From CAVOAK01 sp963664465 (GTDB taxonomy: Bacteria; Pseudomonadota; Alphaproteobacteria; UBA8366; CAVOAK01): a stretch of DNA of 64,000 bases. The notes beneath the pieces were generated by a model. That model was not told where the DNA came from, did not search any database, and saw nothing but the letters and a program-made list of their open reading frames with translations. This document shows positions 18,650 through 28,256 of the stretch, piece after piece (within the stretch, counting starts at the first letter, position 1; each line of letters starts with the position of its first letter). The stretch lies in assembly GCA_963664465.2 (NCBI GenBank), contig CAXXSU010000011.1, positions 310,001 to 374,000 on the forward strand, in the 5' to 3' direction. Position numbers and translations under genes: made by a program.

Positions 18650-19546
18650 ATGACGACACCAAATCGCTCACTTCTTGAGTTGCGCCGCGAAATCGACCGG
18701 ATCGACACGTCACTGCACGACTTGATCATGCAGCGCACCGACGTCGTGCGACGCATTGCCGAAATCAAGGATAAGAGCGGAATCGTCGTCATGCATCCTG
18801 GGCGAGAAGCGGACATCATGCGACGCCTCGTCGAGCGCCACACAGGGCCGTTTCCGGCGGCTTCGCTCGTGCAGATCTGGCGCGAAATGATCGCCGCGGT
18901 CACGGCGATGCAGGGAGCTCACACCATTGCCATCAACGCGGCAGAAAACGAGCAGGGTTATTGGGACCTGGCCCGTACACATTTCGGTAGCCAGACGCCG
19001 ATGACGTCATATGCCGTCGCGCGGGACGTCGTCTCACAAGTTTCCGCCGGAAGAACCAACATCGGCGTCCTGCCGATTCCTTCAGACGACGATTCGGACC
19101 CCTGGTGGCCGAGTCTGTGCGTACCCGATGCGCCGCGCATAATCATACGACTACCCTTTGCCGGCAGAGGGAACGCGCGCGGCAACACGATTGAGGCATT
19201 CGCCATTGCCCGCAGCCAGCCAGAGCGCACCGGTCACGACCACACCATCCTCGCCCTAGAGACGAGTGAAGCCTTGTCCCGTGCCGCACTGAATGACATG
19301 CTGCACAAGGCCAAACTGGAGCCCGTTCTCACCACATCCTGCAAACAGGATCGCTGGCTTCATTTGGCCGATGTTAAGGATTTCGTAACCCCTGAGGATA
19401 CGCGTCTTAACCTCCTCGAGGCGCGTGATATGTTACAACGTGTACTAGTCATCGGTGCCTACGCGGTGCCCCTTTCAAACGCAGAACTACAGAGTGATTC
19501 AGAAGGCGAGGCAGGGTCTGTCGAGCCAACTGTGACAGGAGATTAA
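18650..19546 (+). CDS. chorismate mutase (AroQ type) with C-terminal extension
   Basis: 298 residues. The N-terminal 90 are an AroQ chorismate mutase (LLELRREIDRIDTSLHDLIMQR, RRIAEIK), which converts chorismate to prephenate. The remaining 200 residues look like a degenerate periplasmic-binding or prephenate-dehydratase-like domain (GYWDLARTHFG) without the TRF signature of PheA, so dehydratase activity is doubtful. It lies two bases before a HisC-like aminotransferase gene and then a TyrA-like dehydrogenase gene, a tyrosine/phenylalanine operon common in this group. Confidence 0.85.
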   Translation: MTTPNRSLLELRREIDRIDTSLHDLIMQRTDVVRRIAEIKDKSGIVVMHPGREADIMRRLVERHTGPFPAASLVQIWREMIAAVTAMQGAHTIAINAAENEQGYWDLARTHFGSQTPMTSYAVARDVVSQVSAGRTNIGVLPIPSDDDSDPWWPSLCVPDAPRIIIRLPFAGRGNARGNTIEAFAIARSQPERTGHDHTILALETSEALSRAALNDMLHKAKLEPVLTTSCKQDRWLHLADVKDFVTPEDTRLNLLEARDMLQRVLVIGAYAVPLSNAELQSDSEGEAGSVEPTVTGD

Positions 19547-19548
19547 CG

Positions 19549-20637
19549 ATGAGTGCCCCAGTCCCCCTTCATGGCATCGACGAACTTCCACCAATCGGTG
19601 GTGGCAGGCCCGGTCAAGAAGGCGTCGTAAAACGCCTCCTGCTTGGTACTAACGAGAGCCCATTTGGACCAAGCCCGCGCGCGCTGGAAGCGTATGAAAA
19701 GCGGGGGCTAAATCTCAATCGCTATCCCGACCCCACGTATCGCGAACTGCGCGCGGCAATCGGCAAGCGGTTTTCCTGTGACCCCGACAGGACTGTCGTC
19801 ACCTGTGGATCGGAAACGCTGATCCACATGATTATCCGGGGTTATTGCGGGCCTGGCGACGAGGTCGTGTTCAGTCAGTACGAATTCCGCATGGTCAGCC
19901 GTGTTACCCGTCTCTGCGGTGCGACGCCCATAGAAGTGAAAAACAAGGGATGGATGGTGGACGTCGACGCCATGCTTGGCGCAGTCACGGACAAGACGAA
20001 GCTCGTGTTCCTCGCCAACCCCAATAATCCGACCGGCTCCTACCTGCCGGACAGCGAAGTGCGTCGGCTACTCGCGGGCCTCCCCGAGCATGTCGTGTTC
20101 TTTTTGGATTCGGTCTATGCCGAATATGTCATGGAGGACGACTACAAGTCGGGAATCGAGTTGGCGGACGAGTTCTCGAATGTCGTGATGATCCGCACGT
20201 TCTCGAAATACTACTCCTTGGCGGCGCTCAGGCTTGGTTGGGCATATGGCAGTGCAGGGATAGCGCGGACGCTCAATACGATGCGAGCGCCGTTCAATGT
20301 CGGTTCGCCGGCACCGGAGTGCGCAACCGCGGCCCTCGGCGATCCCGATTACGACGATGTAATGCTCGGACATAACAACAAATGGATGCCATGGTTGGCG
20401 AAAGAGCTGGAAGCGATGGGTCTCGAAGTGGCTCCGTCCGTTGGCAATTATGTAACGGCGCGATTTAAGGACGCCGAAACCGCGGAGGCGGTGTACAAGC
20501 GGCTTATCGCCGATGGCATCATGACCAATCACCTGACGCCTTACGGCCTAAACGACTGCATCCGGTTCACCGTCGGGCTTGAGGAAGAACTGCGCGAGCT
20601 GGTCGATGTGATGGCAATGCAACTGGCGCCAGCGTGA
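19549..20637 (+). CDS. HisC-like (histidinol-phosphate / aromatic) aminotransferase
   Basis: 362 residues of a fold-type I PLP aminotransferase, with NPNNPTGSYL, DSVYAEY and the PLP-lysine segment RTFSKYYSLAALRLGW. Between chorismate mutase and prephenate dehydrogenase genes it most probably transaminates an aromatic 2-oxo acid or prephenate, although histidinol-phosphate activity cannot be excluded. It overlaps the next gene by GTGA. Confidence 0.9.
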   Translation: MSAPVPLHGIDELPPIGGGRPGQEGVVKRLLLGTNESPFGPSPRALEAYEKRGLNLNRYPDPTYRELRAAIGKRFSCDPDRTVVTCGSETLIHMIIRGYCGPGDEVVFSQYEFRMVSRVTRLCGATPIEVKNKGWMVDVDAMLGAVTDKTKLVFLANPNNPTGSYLPDSEVRRLLAGLPEHVVFFLDSVYAEYVMEDDYKSGIELADEFSNVVMIRTFSKYYSLAALRLGWAYGSAGIARTLNTMRAPFNVGSPAPECATAALGDPDYDDVMLGHNNKWMPWLAKELEAMGLEVAPSVGNYVTARFKDAETAEAVYKRLIADGIMTNHLTPYGLNDCIRFTVGLEEELRELVDVMAMQLAPA

Positions 20638-21611
20638 GCGACTCTTCGCTGTTTCAGCGAATCGCGCTGATCGGACTGGGCCTGCTGGGCTCGTCGATTG
20701 CGTTGGTCGCGAAACGCGAGGGGCTTACAGCGCATATTGCCGGCTGCGCGCGTACAGAGGCGACCCGCAACAAAGCGCTAGAATTGGGCTTCGTCGACAG
20801 CGTACACGAGGATCCGGCTGAAGCGGTTGCCGACGCCGATATCGTTTTCTTGTGCACCCATGTCGGGAGCTATGGTGCAATCGCCGGAAAGATCGCCCGG
20901 GCGCTCAAGACCGGCGCAATCATCACCGACGTCGGATCGGTTAAGCGCGCGGTGATCGACGATATGCGGCCCCATATTCCCGCTGGCGTCCATTTTGTGC
21001 CCGGACACCCGGTCGCGGGCACCGAGCATTCCGGCCCCGAATCGGGATTCGCGGATTTATTTGCTGGCCGCCATTGCATTCTCACACCCGAAGCGGACTG
21101 CGACGAAGCTGCGGTTGAGAAAGTCTGCCAGTTTTGGCGGCGCGCCGGCATGGAAGTCGAGACGATGGACGCGGACCATCACGATCGCGTTCTTGCAGTG
21201 ACGTCGCATTTACCGCACCTGATCGCCTATTCCATCGTCGCCACCGTTGGCGACCTTGAAGCGCAGCTAAGCCGTGAAGCCGCCGCGGATTCGTCACTTG
21301 TGGATACCAATGAAGTGATTCGCTACTCGGCTGGCGGTTTTCGCGATTTCACCCGCATTGCTGCATCGGATCCGGAAATGTGGCGGGATGTATTCCTCAA
21401 CAACCGGGTGGCGATCCTAGAAATGCTGGGGCGATTTTCAGAAGACCTCACGGCCCTTCAGCGGGCTATCCGATGGGGAGAAGGCGAAACGCTTGAAGCA
21501 TTGTTTCGCCGGACTCGTGAGATTCGTCGCGGCATTATCGATATGCGCCAAGCGGGCACATTCGAGGCGACGGAACCTAGCGAAAAAGCGAAGGGAGCCG
21601 GGCCAGCCTAA
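20634..21611 (+). CDS. prephenate / arogenate dehydrogenase (TyrA/TyrC family)
   Basis: 325 residues with the NAD(P)-binding motif ALIGLGLLGSSIALVAK, then GHPVAGTEHSGPESG and HLPHLIAYSIV, diagnostic of the family. It makes 4-hydroxyphenylpyruvate or tyrosine from prephenate or arogenate. Start GTG 20634 overlaps the aminotransferase stop. The 3' end overlaps the convergent DUF2125 gene by 35 bp. Confidence 0.93.
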   Translation: MSDSSLFQRIALIGLGLLGSSIALVAKREGLTAHIAGCARTEATRNKALELGFVDSVHEDPAEAVADADIVFLCTHVGSYGAIAGKIARALKTGAIITDVGSVKRAVIDDMRPHIPAGVHFVPGHPVAGTEHSGPESGFADLFAGRHCILTPEADCDEAAVEKVCQFWRRAGMEVETMDADHHDRVLAVTSHLPHLIAYSIVATVGDLEAQLSREAAADSSLVDTNEVIRYSAGGFRDFTRIAASDPEMWRDVFLNNRVAILEMLGRFSEDLTALQRAIRWGEGETLEALFRRTREIRRGIIDMRQAGTFEATEPSEKAKGAGPA

Positions 21612-22623
21612 GCGGCCCCAAATAAAGCCCGCCGTCCCGCGCCGTCAGCGGCACAGTCAAAACGGGCAGGGTCCCGTCGGTCGACGGTTTCGCAATCAAA
21701 CCCAATGCGACACGGCCTGTCGTCGCCGCAGTTCTCGATATCAGTCCCAACGACTCCAAACCGTCGAGCGCTTCGGCAAATCCGCGAATATCTGCAGTCA
21801 ACGCCGCCAGAGGCCGCAGCTGATCGTCGAGGGCAAGCGTGCCAACCGCCCGTACGTCGAGCGCGCCCCAATTAGCCTGAAGCCACTGAAGCTCCAACGT
21901 CCCGCCTTCGCGGCGCCAAGCATCGACGGACTCTTTATCGAATCGGTTGATCGATCCGAGCAATTTGAGCCCCGCCCTCAGGCTCCTGAGCTCGTTGCCT
22001 AACGGCTGTGCATCGAGGAGCGGCAACGCCACCGAGGTAGCGCTAAGCGACATCTCAAGCGACGGGCTGGAGTGGCCCTCCGACGCGTTATCGGAAACAG
22101 CAAGGCGAAGTTCCAGCTCGGCGATCGCAGTGACTTGGCGTGCAGCGCCCTCGGTGATGTTCAGGTCCCTAAGATTTACCTTGGCTCGAGACAGCGAGCC
22201 GCCGCTGTTCAGCTCGGCGACGATAACTGCGTGCTTGGATGCGATCGCATACTCTCGAGTGTCCTGTGGAGAGCCCATCTCAATGTTGTGAGGGCCGAAG
22301 ACCGCTAGGCGATAACGCCGCAAGTTCCACGGCCGCAACTCCAGCGTGGCCGCGTCCCATCCCCAGCGCATGCGCTGATCGTGGGCTGCTAGTTCTGGAT
22401 CATCCACGCGGAGCCTGATGGCGAATGGAAATCCGCCGGTCGAAATGCCGCTGTGTGCGATCCGATAGCCGGAAATTTCGCCGGTGGCCAATCGTTCTAC
22501 AAGGCGCTCCGTCTTTGCCGCCGCAAGGAACCAAAAGCCTGTGTAAGCTGCTGCAACGACGACCAGCACCGCTACAACTCCGGCAATCCAGCGCTGCTTC
22601 ACTCGCCGAATGTCCATTCGCAT
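21577..22623 (-). CDS. DUF2125 domain protein, membrane-anchored
   Basis: 348 residues. One N-terminal membrane helix (WIAGVVAVLVVVAAAYTGFWF) is followed by a periplasmic domain with GYRIAHSGISTGGFPFAIRLRVDDP, the hallmark of DUF2125. The function is unknown; it is widespread in alphaproteobacteria and often sits beside the TyrA/HisC genes, as here. Its 3' end overlaps that of the dehydrogenase gene. Confidence 0.85.
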   Translation of the reverse strand: MRMDIRRVKQRWIAGVVAVLVVVAAAYTGFWFLAAAKTERLVERLATGEISGYRIAHSGISTGGFPFAIRLRVDDPELAAHDQRMRWGWDAATLELRPWNLRRYRLAVFGPHNIEMGSPQDTREYAIASKHAVIVAELNSGGSLSRAKVNLRDLNITEGAARQVTAIAELELRLAVSDNASEGHSSPSLEMSLSATSVALPLLDAQPLGNELRSLRAGLKLLGSINRFDKESVDAWRREGGTLELQWLQANWGALDVRAVGTLALDDQLRPLAALTADIRGFAEALDGLESLGLISRTAATTGRVALGLIAKPSTDGTLPVLTVPLTARDGGLYLGPLRLARLPSLFR

Positions 22624-22646
22624 CTCCGGAGCGCCCCCAACAGCCC

Positions 22647-22871
22647 CTACTCGCCGAAACGCATAGGCCCGAACTGCGTAATGAAGTATGTCAGTCGATC
22701 AAAATCAACCAACGTCCAGGCGGCCACGAGCATCAAGATAAGCATACCAACGACGTGATACCACGGCATGGGAGTCGGCTGGTCGAGGCCGCAGCCTGGA
22801 CCTTCATCGACAAGCCCACGGATGGGCGTTCCGCAGCGTGAGCACTTATCGCGCCACTCTTGTTCACGCAC
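22647..22871 (-). CDS. small membrane protein with Cys pairs, coupled to nrdJ
   Basis: 74 residues from GTG 22871, overlapping the nrdJ stop. CSRCGTPI and a following Cys could bind zinc; one membrane helix (WYHVVGMLILMLVAAWTLVDF) follows. The overlap and the coherent topology suggest a real gene, although I do not recognise a named family. Confidence 0.6.
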   Translation of the reverse strand: MREQEWRDKCSRCGTPIRGLVDEGPGCGLDQPTPMPWYHVVGMLILMLVAAWTLVDFDRLTYFITQFGPMRFGE

Positions 22872-25158
22872 ATTTTGAGTAGCCGCAGGTCGCGCACAGA
22901 TCGCACCCTTCCTGGTGGATGAGGCTGGAGCCGCCGCATTTTGGGCACTGCGTACGGGGCATGACGCCGACCATGATCTTCTCCTGAGACTCGTTCATGA
23001 GCGGCATCTCTTCGGTTGGGAGAAATCCAATGTCGATCATGTGACGCTCGATCACACCGCCGATCGCAGCCAACAGCGACGGAACATAGCTGCCGTCCAC
23101 CCAATAACCTCCTCGCGGATCGAACACGGCTTTGAGTTCTTCAACGACAAAGGATACGTCGCCGCCGCGGCGGAACACGGCGCTGATCATGCGCGTCAGT
23201 GCGAGGGTCCACGCATAGTGCTCCATGTTCTTGGAGTTTATGAACACCTCAAACGGGCGCCGCCGCGTATCCTGAACGATATCGTTGATCGTAATGTAAA
23301 TAGCGTGCTCGCTCTCAGGCCAACGCAGCTTGTAGGTGCTTCCCGGCAGCGCTTCGGGCCGGTCAAGCGGCTGTGTCATGTAGACGACGCCGGCCGAAGT
23401 GTCGGAGTCCAGCTGCAACGGCAGCGTCGGTTGATCGGTATCCACCGCATCCCCTGGAGAGCTTTCGTCCAATGATAGAACTGATCCCGTGACCTCGTTC
23501 GGACGGTAAGTCGTACATCCCTTGCAGCCCAAGTCGTAAGCATGCTGATAGATATTCTTAAATGCCTCAAAGTCGATGCTCCCTGGCACGTTGATGGTCT
23601 TGGAAATTGAACTATCAACATATTTCTGCACCGACGATTGCATGACGATGTGTTCGTCTGGCAGAAGCTGCTGTGCGTCGACAAAGTAGTCTGGCAATGC
23701 CGCATCCTCGCCGTACAATCGTCGGAACTGGCTGTAGGCGTAGTCGGTCACGGACTCGTCGCGATGGCCGCCATCTGGCATCAAAACGCTGCGGCGGTGT
23801 TGAAAACTGAACACCGGCTCTATGCCCGATGACACGTTGTCGGCTAGCAGAGATATCGTGCCAGTCGGCGCGATCGAGGTCAGCAGCGCGTTTCGAATGC
23901 CATGTTTCCCGATTGCGAGCCGCAGATCGGCATCGAGCTCTTGAACGCCCTCTCCCGCAAGATAAGCATCACAATCGAACAGCGGGAACGGCCCTCTCTC
24001 GCGCGCCAATTCGATTGACGCCTCATAGGCGAGACGCCGCAATGCCGCCATCCAGTGTTCCGTCAATTCGACCGCTTCGGCGCTGCCATAGCGGGCCCGG
24101 CACATCAGCAACGCGTCCGCCAGTCCCGTAACTCCCAGTCCAATACGCCGTTTCGCAATCGCTTCATTGCGCTGCTGTTCCAACGGAAAACGCGTTATGT
24201 CGATGACGTTATCCATCATCCGTACCGCGAGCGGCACCAGGCGGGACAATTCAGCCTCGTCGAGCACCGCGTCCTCGCCGAACGGCTTGCTGACCAGTCG
24301 CGCCAAGTTGATGGAGCCCAGCAAGCAGGCACCATAGGGCGGCAGGGGCTGCTCGCCGCAAGGGTTTGTCGCTTGAATTGTCTCGCAATAGGAAAGTGGG
24401 TTCCGGCGATTGACTCGATCGATAAAGATTACGCCCGGCTCCGCGTATGCATAAGTCGCACGCATAATCTGATCCCAGAGGTCACGTGCCTTGATCGACC
24501 CGTAGGTCACACCGCCGAATTTCAACGCCCAACCGGCGTCTTCGCGTACGGCATGCATGAAATCGTCGGTAACCAACACCGACAGATTAAACATACGCAA
24601 CCGTCCCGGATCCTGCTTTGCGCTGATAAATTCTTCGATGTCTGGGTGGTCGCAACGCATCGCCGCCATCATCGCGCCACGCCGATAGCCCGCACTGATG
24701 ATCGTGCGGCACATCGCATCCCAAACGTCCATAAAACTCAGTGGCCCGGAAGCGTCTGCACCGACACCCCGCACGGGTGCGCCGTGTGGCCGCAGCGTCG
24801 AGAAATCGTAGCCAATGCCGCCACCCTGCTGCATCGTCAACGCCGCTTCTTTAAGACTTTCGAAGATGCCACCCATATCGTCGGGAATTGCTCCCATGAC
24901 GAAGCAGTTGAACAATGTGACATCACGCTCGCTGCCAGCACCTGCGAGAATGCGCCCGGCGGGAAGGAACCGAAATTCTTCCAGTGCGCTGTAAAACCGC
25001 TCACACCACATTTCGGGCTGCTCTTCTCGCGCTGCTAGCGCCCTGGCAACACGAGCCCAGCTATCTTCGATCGACTTATCCACAGGCGTGCCGTCCGCCG
25101 ACTTCAGGCGATATTTGAGGTCCCAGATTTGCTGGGCCACGGCTGTGATCGCTGCCAT
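22864..25158 (-). CDS. nrdJ: vitamin B12-dependent ribonucleotide reductase
   Basis: 764 residues of class II ribonucleotide reductase, which makes deoxyribonucleotides with adenosylcobalamin and without oxygen requirement. Seen: FLPAGRILAGAGSERDVTLFNCFVMG near the N-terminus, NPCGEQPLPPYGACLLGSINLARLV with the active-site loop, and a C-terminal zinc-ribbon tail (CPKCGGSSL, CDLCATCGYSKC). No cobalamin riboswitch was recognised in the 200 bp upstream. Confidence 0.95.
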   Translation of the reverse strand: MAAITAVAQQIWDLKYRLKSADGTPVDKSIEDSWARVARALAAREEQPEMWCERFYSALEEFRFLPAGRILAGAGSERDVTLFNCFVMGAIPDDMGGIFESLKEAALTMQQGGGIGYDFSTLRPHGAPVRGVGADASGPLSFMDVWDAMCRTIISAGYRRGAMMAAMRCDHPDIEEFISAKQDPGRLRMFNLSVLVTDDFMHAVREDAGWALKFGGVTYGSIKARDLWDQIMRATYAYAEPGVIFIDRVNRRNPLSYCETIQATNPCGEQPLPPYGACLLGSINLARLVSKPFGEDAVLDEAELSRLVPLAVRMMDNVIDITRFPLEQQRNEAIAKRRIGLGVTGLADALLMCRARYGSAEAVELTEHWMAALRRLAYEASIELARERGPFPLFDCDAYLAGEGVQELDADLRLAIGKHGIRNALLTSIAPTGTISLLADNVSSGIEPVFSFQHRRSVLMPDGGHRDESVTDYAYSQFRRLYGEDAALPDYFVDAQQLLPDEHIVMQSSVQKYVDSSISKTINVPGSIDFEAFKNIYQHAYDLGCKGCTTYRPNEVTGSVLSLDESSPGDAVDTDQPTLPLQLDSDTSAGVVYMTQPLDRPEALPGSTYKLRWPESEHAIYITINDIVQDTRRRPFEVFINSKNMEHYAWTLALTRMISAVFRRGGDVSFVVEELKAVFDPRGGYWVDGSYVPSLLAAIGGVIERHMIDIGFLPTEEMPLMNESQEKIMVGVMPRTQCPKCGGSSLIHQEGCDLCATCGYSKCA

Positions 25159-25357
25159 ATGGCCAATTGCCTTTCGCGTGCCGGTGGGTTGATGGCGGGC
25201 CGCACCGTATACGGCGGCCTCGAATGCGTTTGACAGGATATATAGGTAGGAGAAGAGCGGAAGCGGATCAAGCGCCCACGATCAATTCAATGCGATGGCC
25301 GCAACATCCGCATCGAGGAATCAGATCTACCTTAAGCTATTGTTTGTACTTAAAAAA

Positions 25358-26161
25358 TTAGGGTAGATTCGGTTCCGAATCGGAGGTTTCTGCCGCTTCT
25401 TTGCCGACAAGCCCAATGTCGCCGCAAGGTGAACTTGCCGCAAGTTGCCGGCGCGCTTCGACCGCAAGCCGAGTACTCGCCTCTTCGATCTGCCGCTCCA
25501 GAAGCGCCATGAATTCGCGTCGATCGAGCCCCGGACCAATGGGTTTCAGGAACTCCACCGTTATCTTGCCTGGAAATTTGACAAATCTGCGACGCGGCCA
25601 GAATATGCCTGAATTGAGCGCTACCGGCACGATGCTCGTGCCCAATTCTCCGTAAATCGCTGCGATTCCAGGTAGATAGTTATGCTCCGCACCCGGGCTC
25701 ACGCGTGTGCCCTGTGGAAACACGACAATCGAGCGTCCAGCAGCCAACACGCCATGGGCGCGGGCAATCATTTTCTTGATCGATCGCACGCCGGCACCCC
25801 GATCGATGCCAACCATCCCCATGCGCCAGACGTACCAACCCCAAAGAGGAATCCACATGAGATCCCGCTTTAAGACAAAGGCACAGTCAGGAACAATTAA
25901 CCTGAAAAACAGTGTCTCCCATGCCGATTGGTGCTTCGACGCATAGATGGCCGGACCAGCCAGACGGTTTTCGACTCCACGAAGCTCGTAGCGAAGACCC
26001 AGCACTGACCCCGCTATCAAGGCAATTCCGCGCAGCCATATCTGAACGAATACGGCAAGGACCCTGCGCGGCACGAGAAGCAACGGCAAATAGAGGATAC
26101 TGAGCCCGGCGGTCCAAAAATAAAGTCCGAAGGCGAAAAGCAGCGAGCGCACGAAGATCAT
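25358..26161 (-). CDS. plsC: 1-acyl-sn-glycerol-3-phosphate acyltransferase
   Basis: 267 residues with a membrane helix near the N-terminus. The acyltransferase box is ASKHQSAWETLFF: the His is followed after four residues by Glu rather than the more common Asp. VVFPQGTRVSPG is the second substrate-binding block. It makes phosphatidic acid at the inner membrane. The YdcF-like gene ends right at its start codon, so the two are coupled. Confidence 0.9.
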   Translation of the reverse strand: MIFVRSLLFAFGLYFWTAGLSILYLPLLLVPRRVLAVFVQIWLRGIALIAGSVLGLRYELRGVENRLAGPAIYASKHQSAWETLFFRLIVPDCAFVLKRDLMWIPLWGWYVWRMGMVGIDRGAGVRSIKKMIARAHGVLAAGRSIVVFPQGTRVSPGAEHNYLPGIAAIYGELGTSIVPVALNSGIFWPRRRFVKFPGKITVEFLKPIGPGLDRREFMALLERQIEEASTRLAVEARRQLAASSPCGDIGLVGKEAAETSDSEPNLP

Positions 26162-26796
26162 CAGTTCATCCCGTCAGGACGGCGGCCTATCAGCTGCCTG
26201 ACGCGCGCAAATAAGTATTTGTGATATTCGCCAACGATCAAAATGGTTGTTCCCGGCCAACGCCACCATACATCGATCTTCACGTGGACCGGAAATACCG
26301 GATGATCGATAATGACGAGGTCTGGAGAGGCAGCACGAAATTCCGCCACGCTACGCGGCATGTGATAGCTGGCTGTTACCAGTCTGAGCGAGCGGAAACC
26401 TTCCTTGCGCATCCAGGTCGCGGTTTCGCGTGCATTTCCAACAGTATTGTCTGCGCTGTAGCCGAGCGCGATACAACAGTCGAGTTCCTCCGGCGAACGT
26501 CGCGCGACATTTAGCAGCTCCTCAACTTCCACGCCACGATGCACGCCGGAAATGAATAGTTTCTCGCCGCGGCGATTCTGCAACAGTTTCAATCCGGTAT
26601 CGAGACGCAGACTGCCGCCAGTTAGGACGACGACGGCATCGGTGATGGTCTCGGTGTCCACGACATCATGTGGTATCAGGCCGATGAATCGCACAAAACC
26701 AGCCCCCCAAGCGACCAGCGCCAAAAGAGTAACCAGAATCAGAGTTGCGGCGACCCTCCGCTTTTGGCGAAGCCGCGCTGGCGACAGCCGTACCAT
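26161..26796 (-). CDS. YdcF/DUF218 family membrane protein
   Basis: 211 residues with an N-terminal membrane helix (VAATLILVTLLALVAWGAGF) and the DUF218 core AVVVLTGGSLRLDTGLKLL, followed by ARETATWMRKEGFRSLRLVTASYHMPRS. The family is linked to envelope polymer metabolism (SanA/YdcF/ElyC). It lies between a GmhB-like phosphatase gene and plsC, in the ftsEX operon direction. Confidence 0.9.
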   Translation of the reverse strand: MVRLSPARLRQKRRVAATLILVTLLALVAWGAGFVRFIGLIPHDVVDTETITDAVVVLTGGSLRLDTGLKLLQNRRGEKLFISGVHRGVEVEELLNVARRSPEELDCCIALGYSADNTVGNARETATWMRKEGFRSLRLVTASYHMPRSVAEFRAASPDLVIIDHPVFPVHVKIDVWWRWPGTTILIVGEYHKYLFARVRQLIGRRPDGMN

Positions 26797-26802
26797 ATGC
26801 CT

Positions 26803-27351
26803 TCACGCCTCCTGCGCGACAAGCGCATCGACTGCCTCGGCGAGCGAGCCGTAAACAGAAACCGGCTGTACATGCGGCGGCATCCCTGCAGCCTGCGTGT
26901 TTTTACCTCGGCCCGTTCTCACGAGAATTCGTGGACAGCCGATGGCGGCGCCCGCCTCGAGATCAATCAATTGATCACCAATAATCGGCGTTTCCGACGC
27001 GACTGCGCCAAACTTCTGCAGGGCCTCGCGCAACATGCCAGGTCGAGGTTTTCGGCGCTCGGTCGCGTTTGCGTGTTGGTCAGGACAATAGAATATTTCG
27101 TCGATCCAGCCTCCCTCCTGATGCAAAGCCTGTCGGAGCCTGTCGTGTATTCGATCCAGCATCGTCTCGTCGATCACGCCCCGACCCACGATCGATTGAT
27201 TTGTAACGACGGCAACCCTTATTCCACACCCGTTAAGCTTCGCGACCGACGCCGCCGCACCTGGAAGCATGACGAGTTCGTCAGGCGCCTTGACCGAACC
27301 CGGGCGTTCTTCGTTCAACACACCGTCGCGATCAAGCAATAACAGGCGCAT
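26803..27351 (-). CDS. HAD phosphatase, GmhB-like (D,D-heptose 1,7-bisphosphate phosphatase family)
   Basis: 182 residues from ATG 27351, which overlaps the ftsX stop as TGATG. HAD motifs: LLLDRDGVLNE (DxD nucleophile pair), VVTNQS, and KPRPGML with IIGDQLIDLEA. There is no second envelope-heptose gene nearby. A role in LPS heptose synthesis is inferred from the family. Confidence 0.87.
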   Translation of the reverse strand: MRLLLLDRDGVLNEERPGSVKAPDELVMLPGAAASVAKLNGCGIRVAVVTNQSIVGRGVIDETMLDRIHDRLRQALHQEGGWIDEIFYCPDQHANATERRKPRPGMLREALQKFGAVASETPIIGDQLIDLEAGAAIGCPRILVRTGRGKNTQAAGMPPHVQPVSVYGSLAEAVDALVAQEA

Positions 27352-28256
27352 CAAACCATCCTGGAGAGCGCCCGCATTACTGTCCGCCTCGCGGTCCACA
27401 TGGCGATGAGCGAGGCAATGATTGGAACCAGTGCCAGCGTTCCCCATTGCCAAATCTCGACCTCGATGGTGGGGAGAAGGGCTGGATCAAGCTGTTCGCC
27501 AAGTTTGCGAAGGCCGACGAGCGTCGCAACACCGAACAGGCCGCCGACGCCGCCGCCTCGGAGACAGTTGCGCCAAGCATGGCGTTGAAACTGATCGGCC
27601 ACGTATTCGTCGCGTGCGCCAATCAGATGAAGAACTTCAATGATCTCGCGGTGCACCGCCAACCCTCCACGGGTCGCAAATATGACGACGGCAACCGCGG
27701 CAACCGCAACCAAGCCAACAACGAGAGCAGCCAGAATTTCGAGCGATGTTACCAATTTGACGAGCTGCCCCCGCCAAAACTGGTGATCGTCGAGCGTCGA
27801 GCCCGGTACCGTCTCTGCGAGGCGTTGAGACAAGGCGTCGAAATCAGGACTTCGGTCTTCCTCCAACGTCACATCGATGAGTCGCGGGAGTGGCAGTTCC
27901 ATAACCTGCGCGGCCGCACCGAGCCACGGTTCAAGCATGGCGGCGATTTCAGCCAACGGAATCGGTTTGGCTTCCGCAACGCCGGGTGTTTTTAGCAACG
28001 TGCGTACTGCCTCGGTGACGCGCGCCCTTGTCTCTTCGACCGTTTCATCGCCAAGCGGCATCACCTGAACCGTAATCTTGCCGCTAAGACCCTGGTTCCA
28101 GTCGTTCAGAAGGCCCGACAAAAGCAATGCGCCAGCAAGCGCGAGCGTTGCAAGATAAACCATCAAACCGACAATCCACGGCAGCAGCTTTGTCGATGGA
28201 TCTCTCGACAATGGTAGATCAAAGCGCCCTGCAAATAGCCGCAACATCCTCGTCAC
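27351..28256 (-). CDS. ftsX: cell division ABC permease FtsX
   Basis: 301 residues with four membrane helices and a large periplasmic loop after the first, the FtsX plan. Its start overlaps the ftsE stop by four bases. FtsX with FtsE transmits signals to peptidoglycan amidases at the septum. Confidence 0.88.
   Translation of the reverse strand: MTRMLRLFAGRFDLPLSRDPSTKLLPWIVGLMVYLATLALAGALLLSGLLNDWNQGLSGKITVQVMPLGDETVEETRARVTEAVRTLLKTPGVAEAKPIPLAEIAAMLEPWLGAAAQVMELPLPRLIDVTLEEDRSPDFDALSQRLAETVPGSTLDDHQFWRGQLVKLVTSLEILAALVVGLVAVAAVAVVIFATRGGLAVHREIIEVLHLIGARDEYVADQFQRHAWRNCLRGGGVGGLFGVATLVGLRKLGEQLDPALLPTIEVEIWQWGTLALVPIIASLIAMWTARRTVMRALSRMV

Noticed and set aside
25159..25357. Cobalamin riboswitch or NrdR box ahead of nrdJ
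   Set aside because: No B12-box-like GCCACTG block and no convincing ACACnATATATnGTGT pair were seen.
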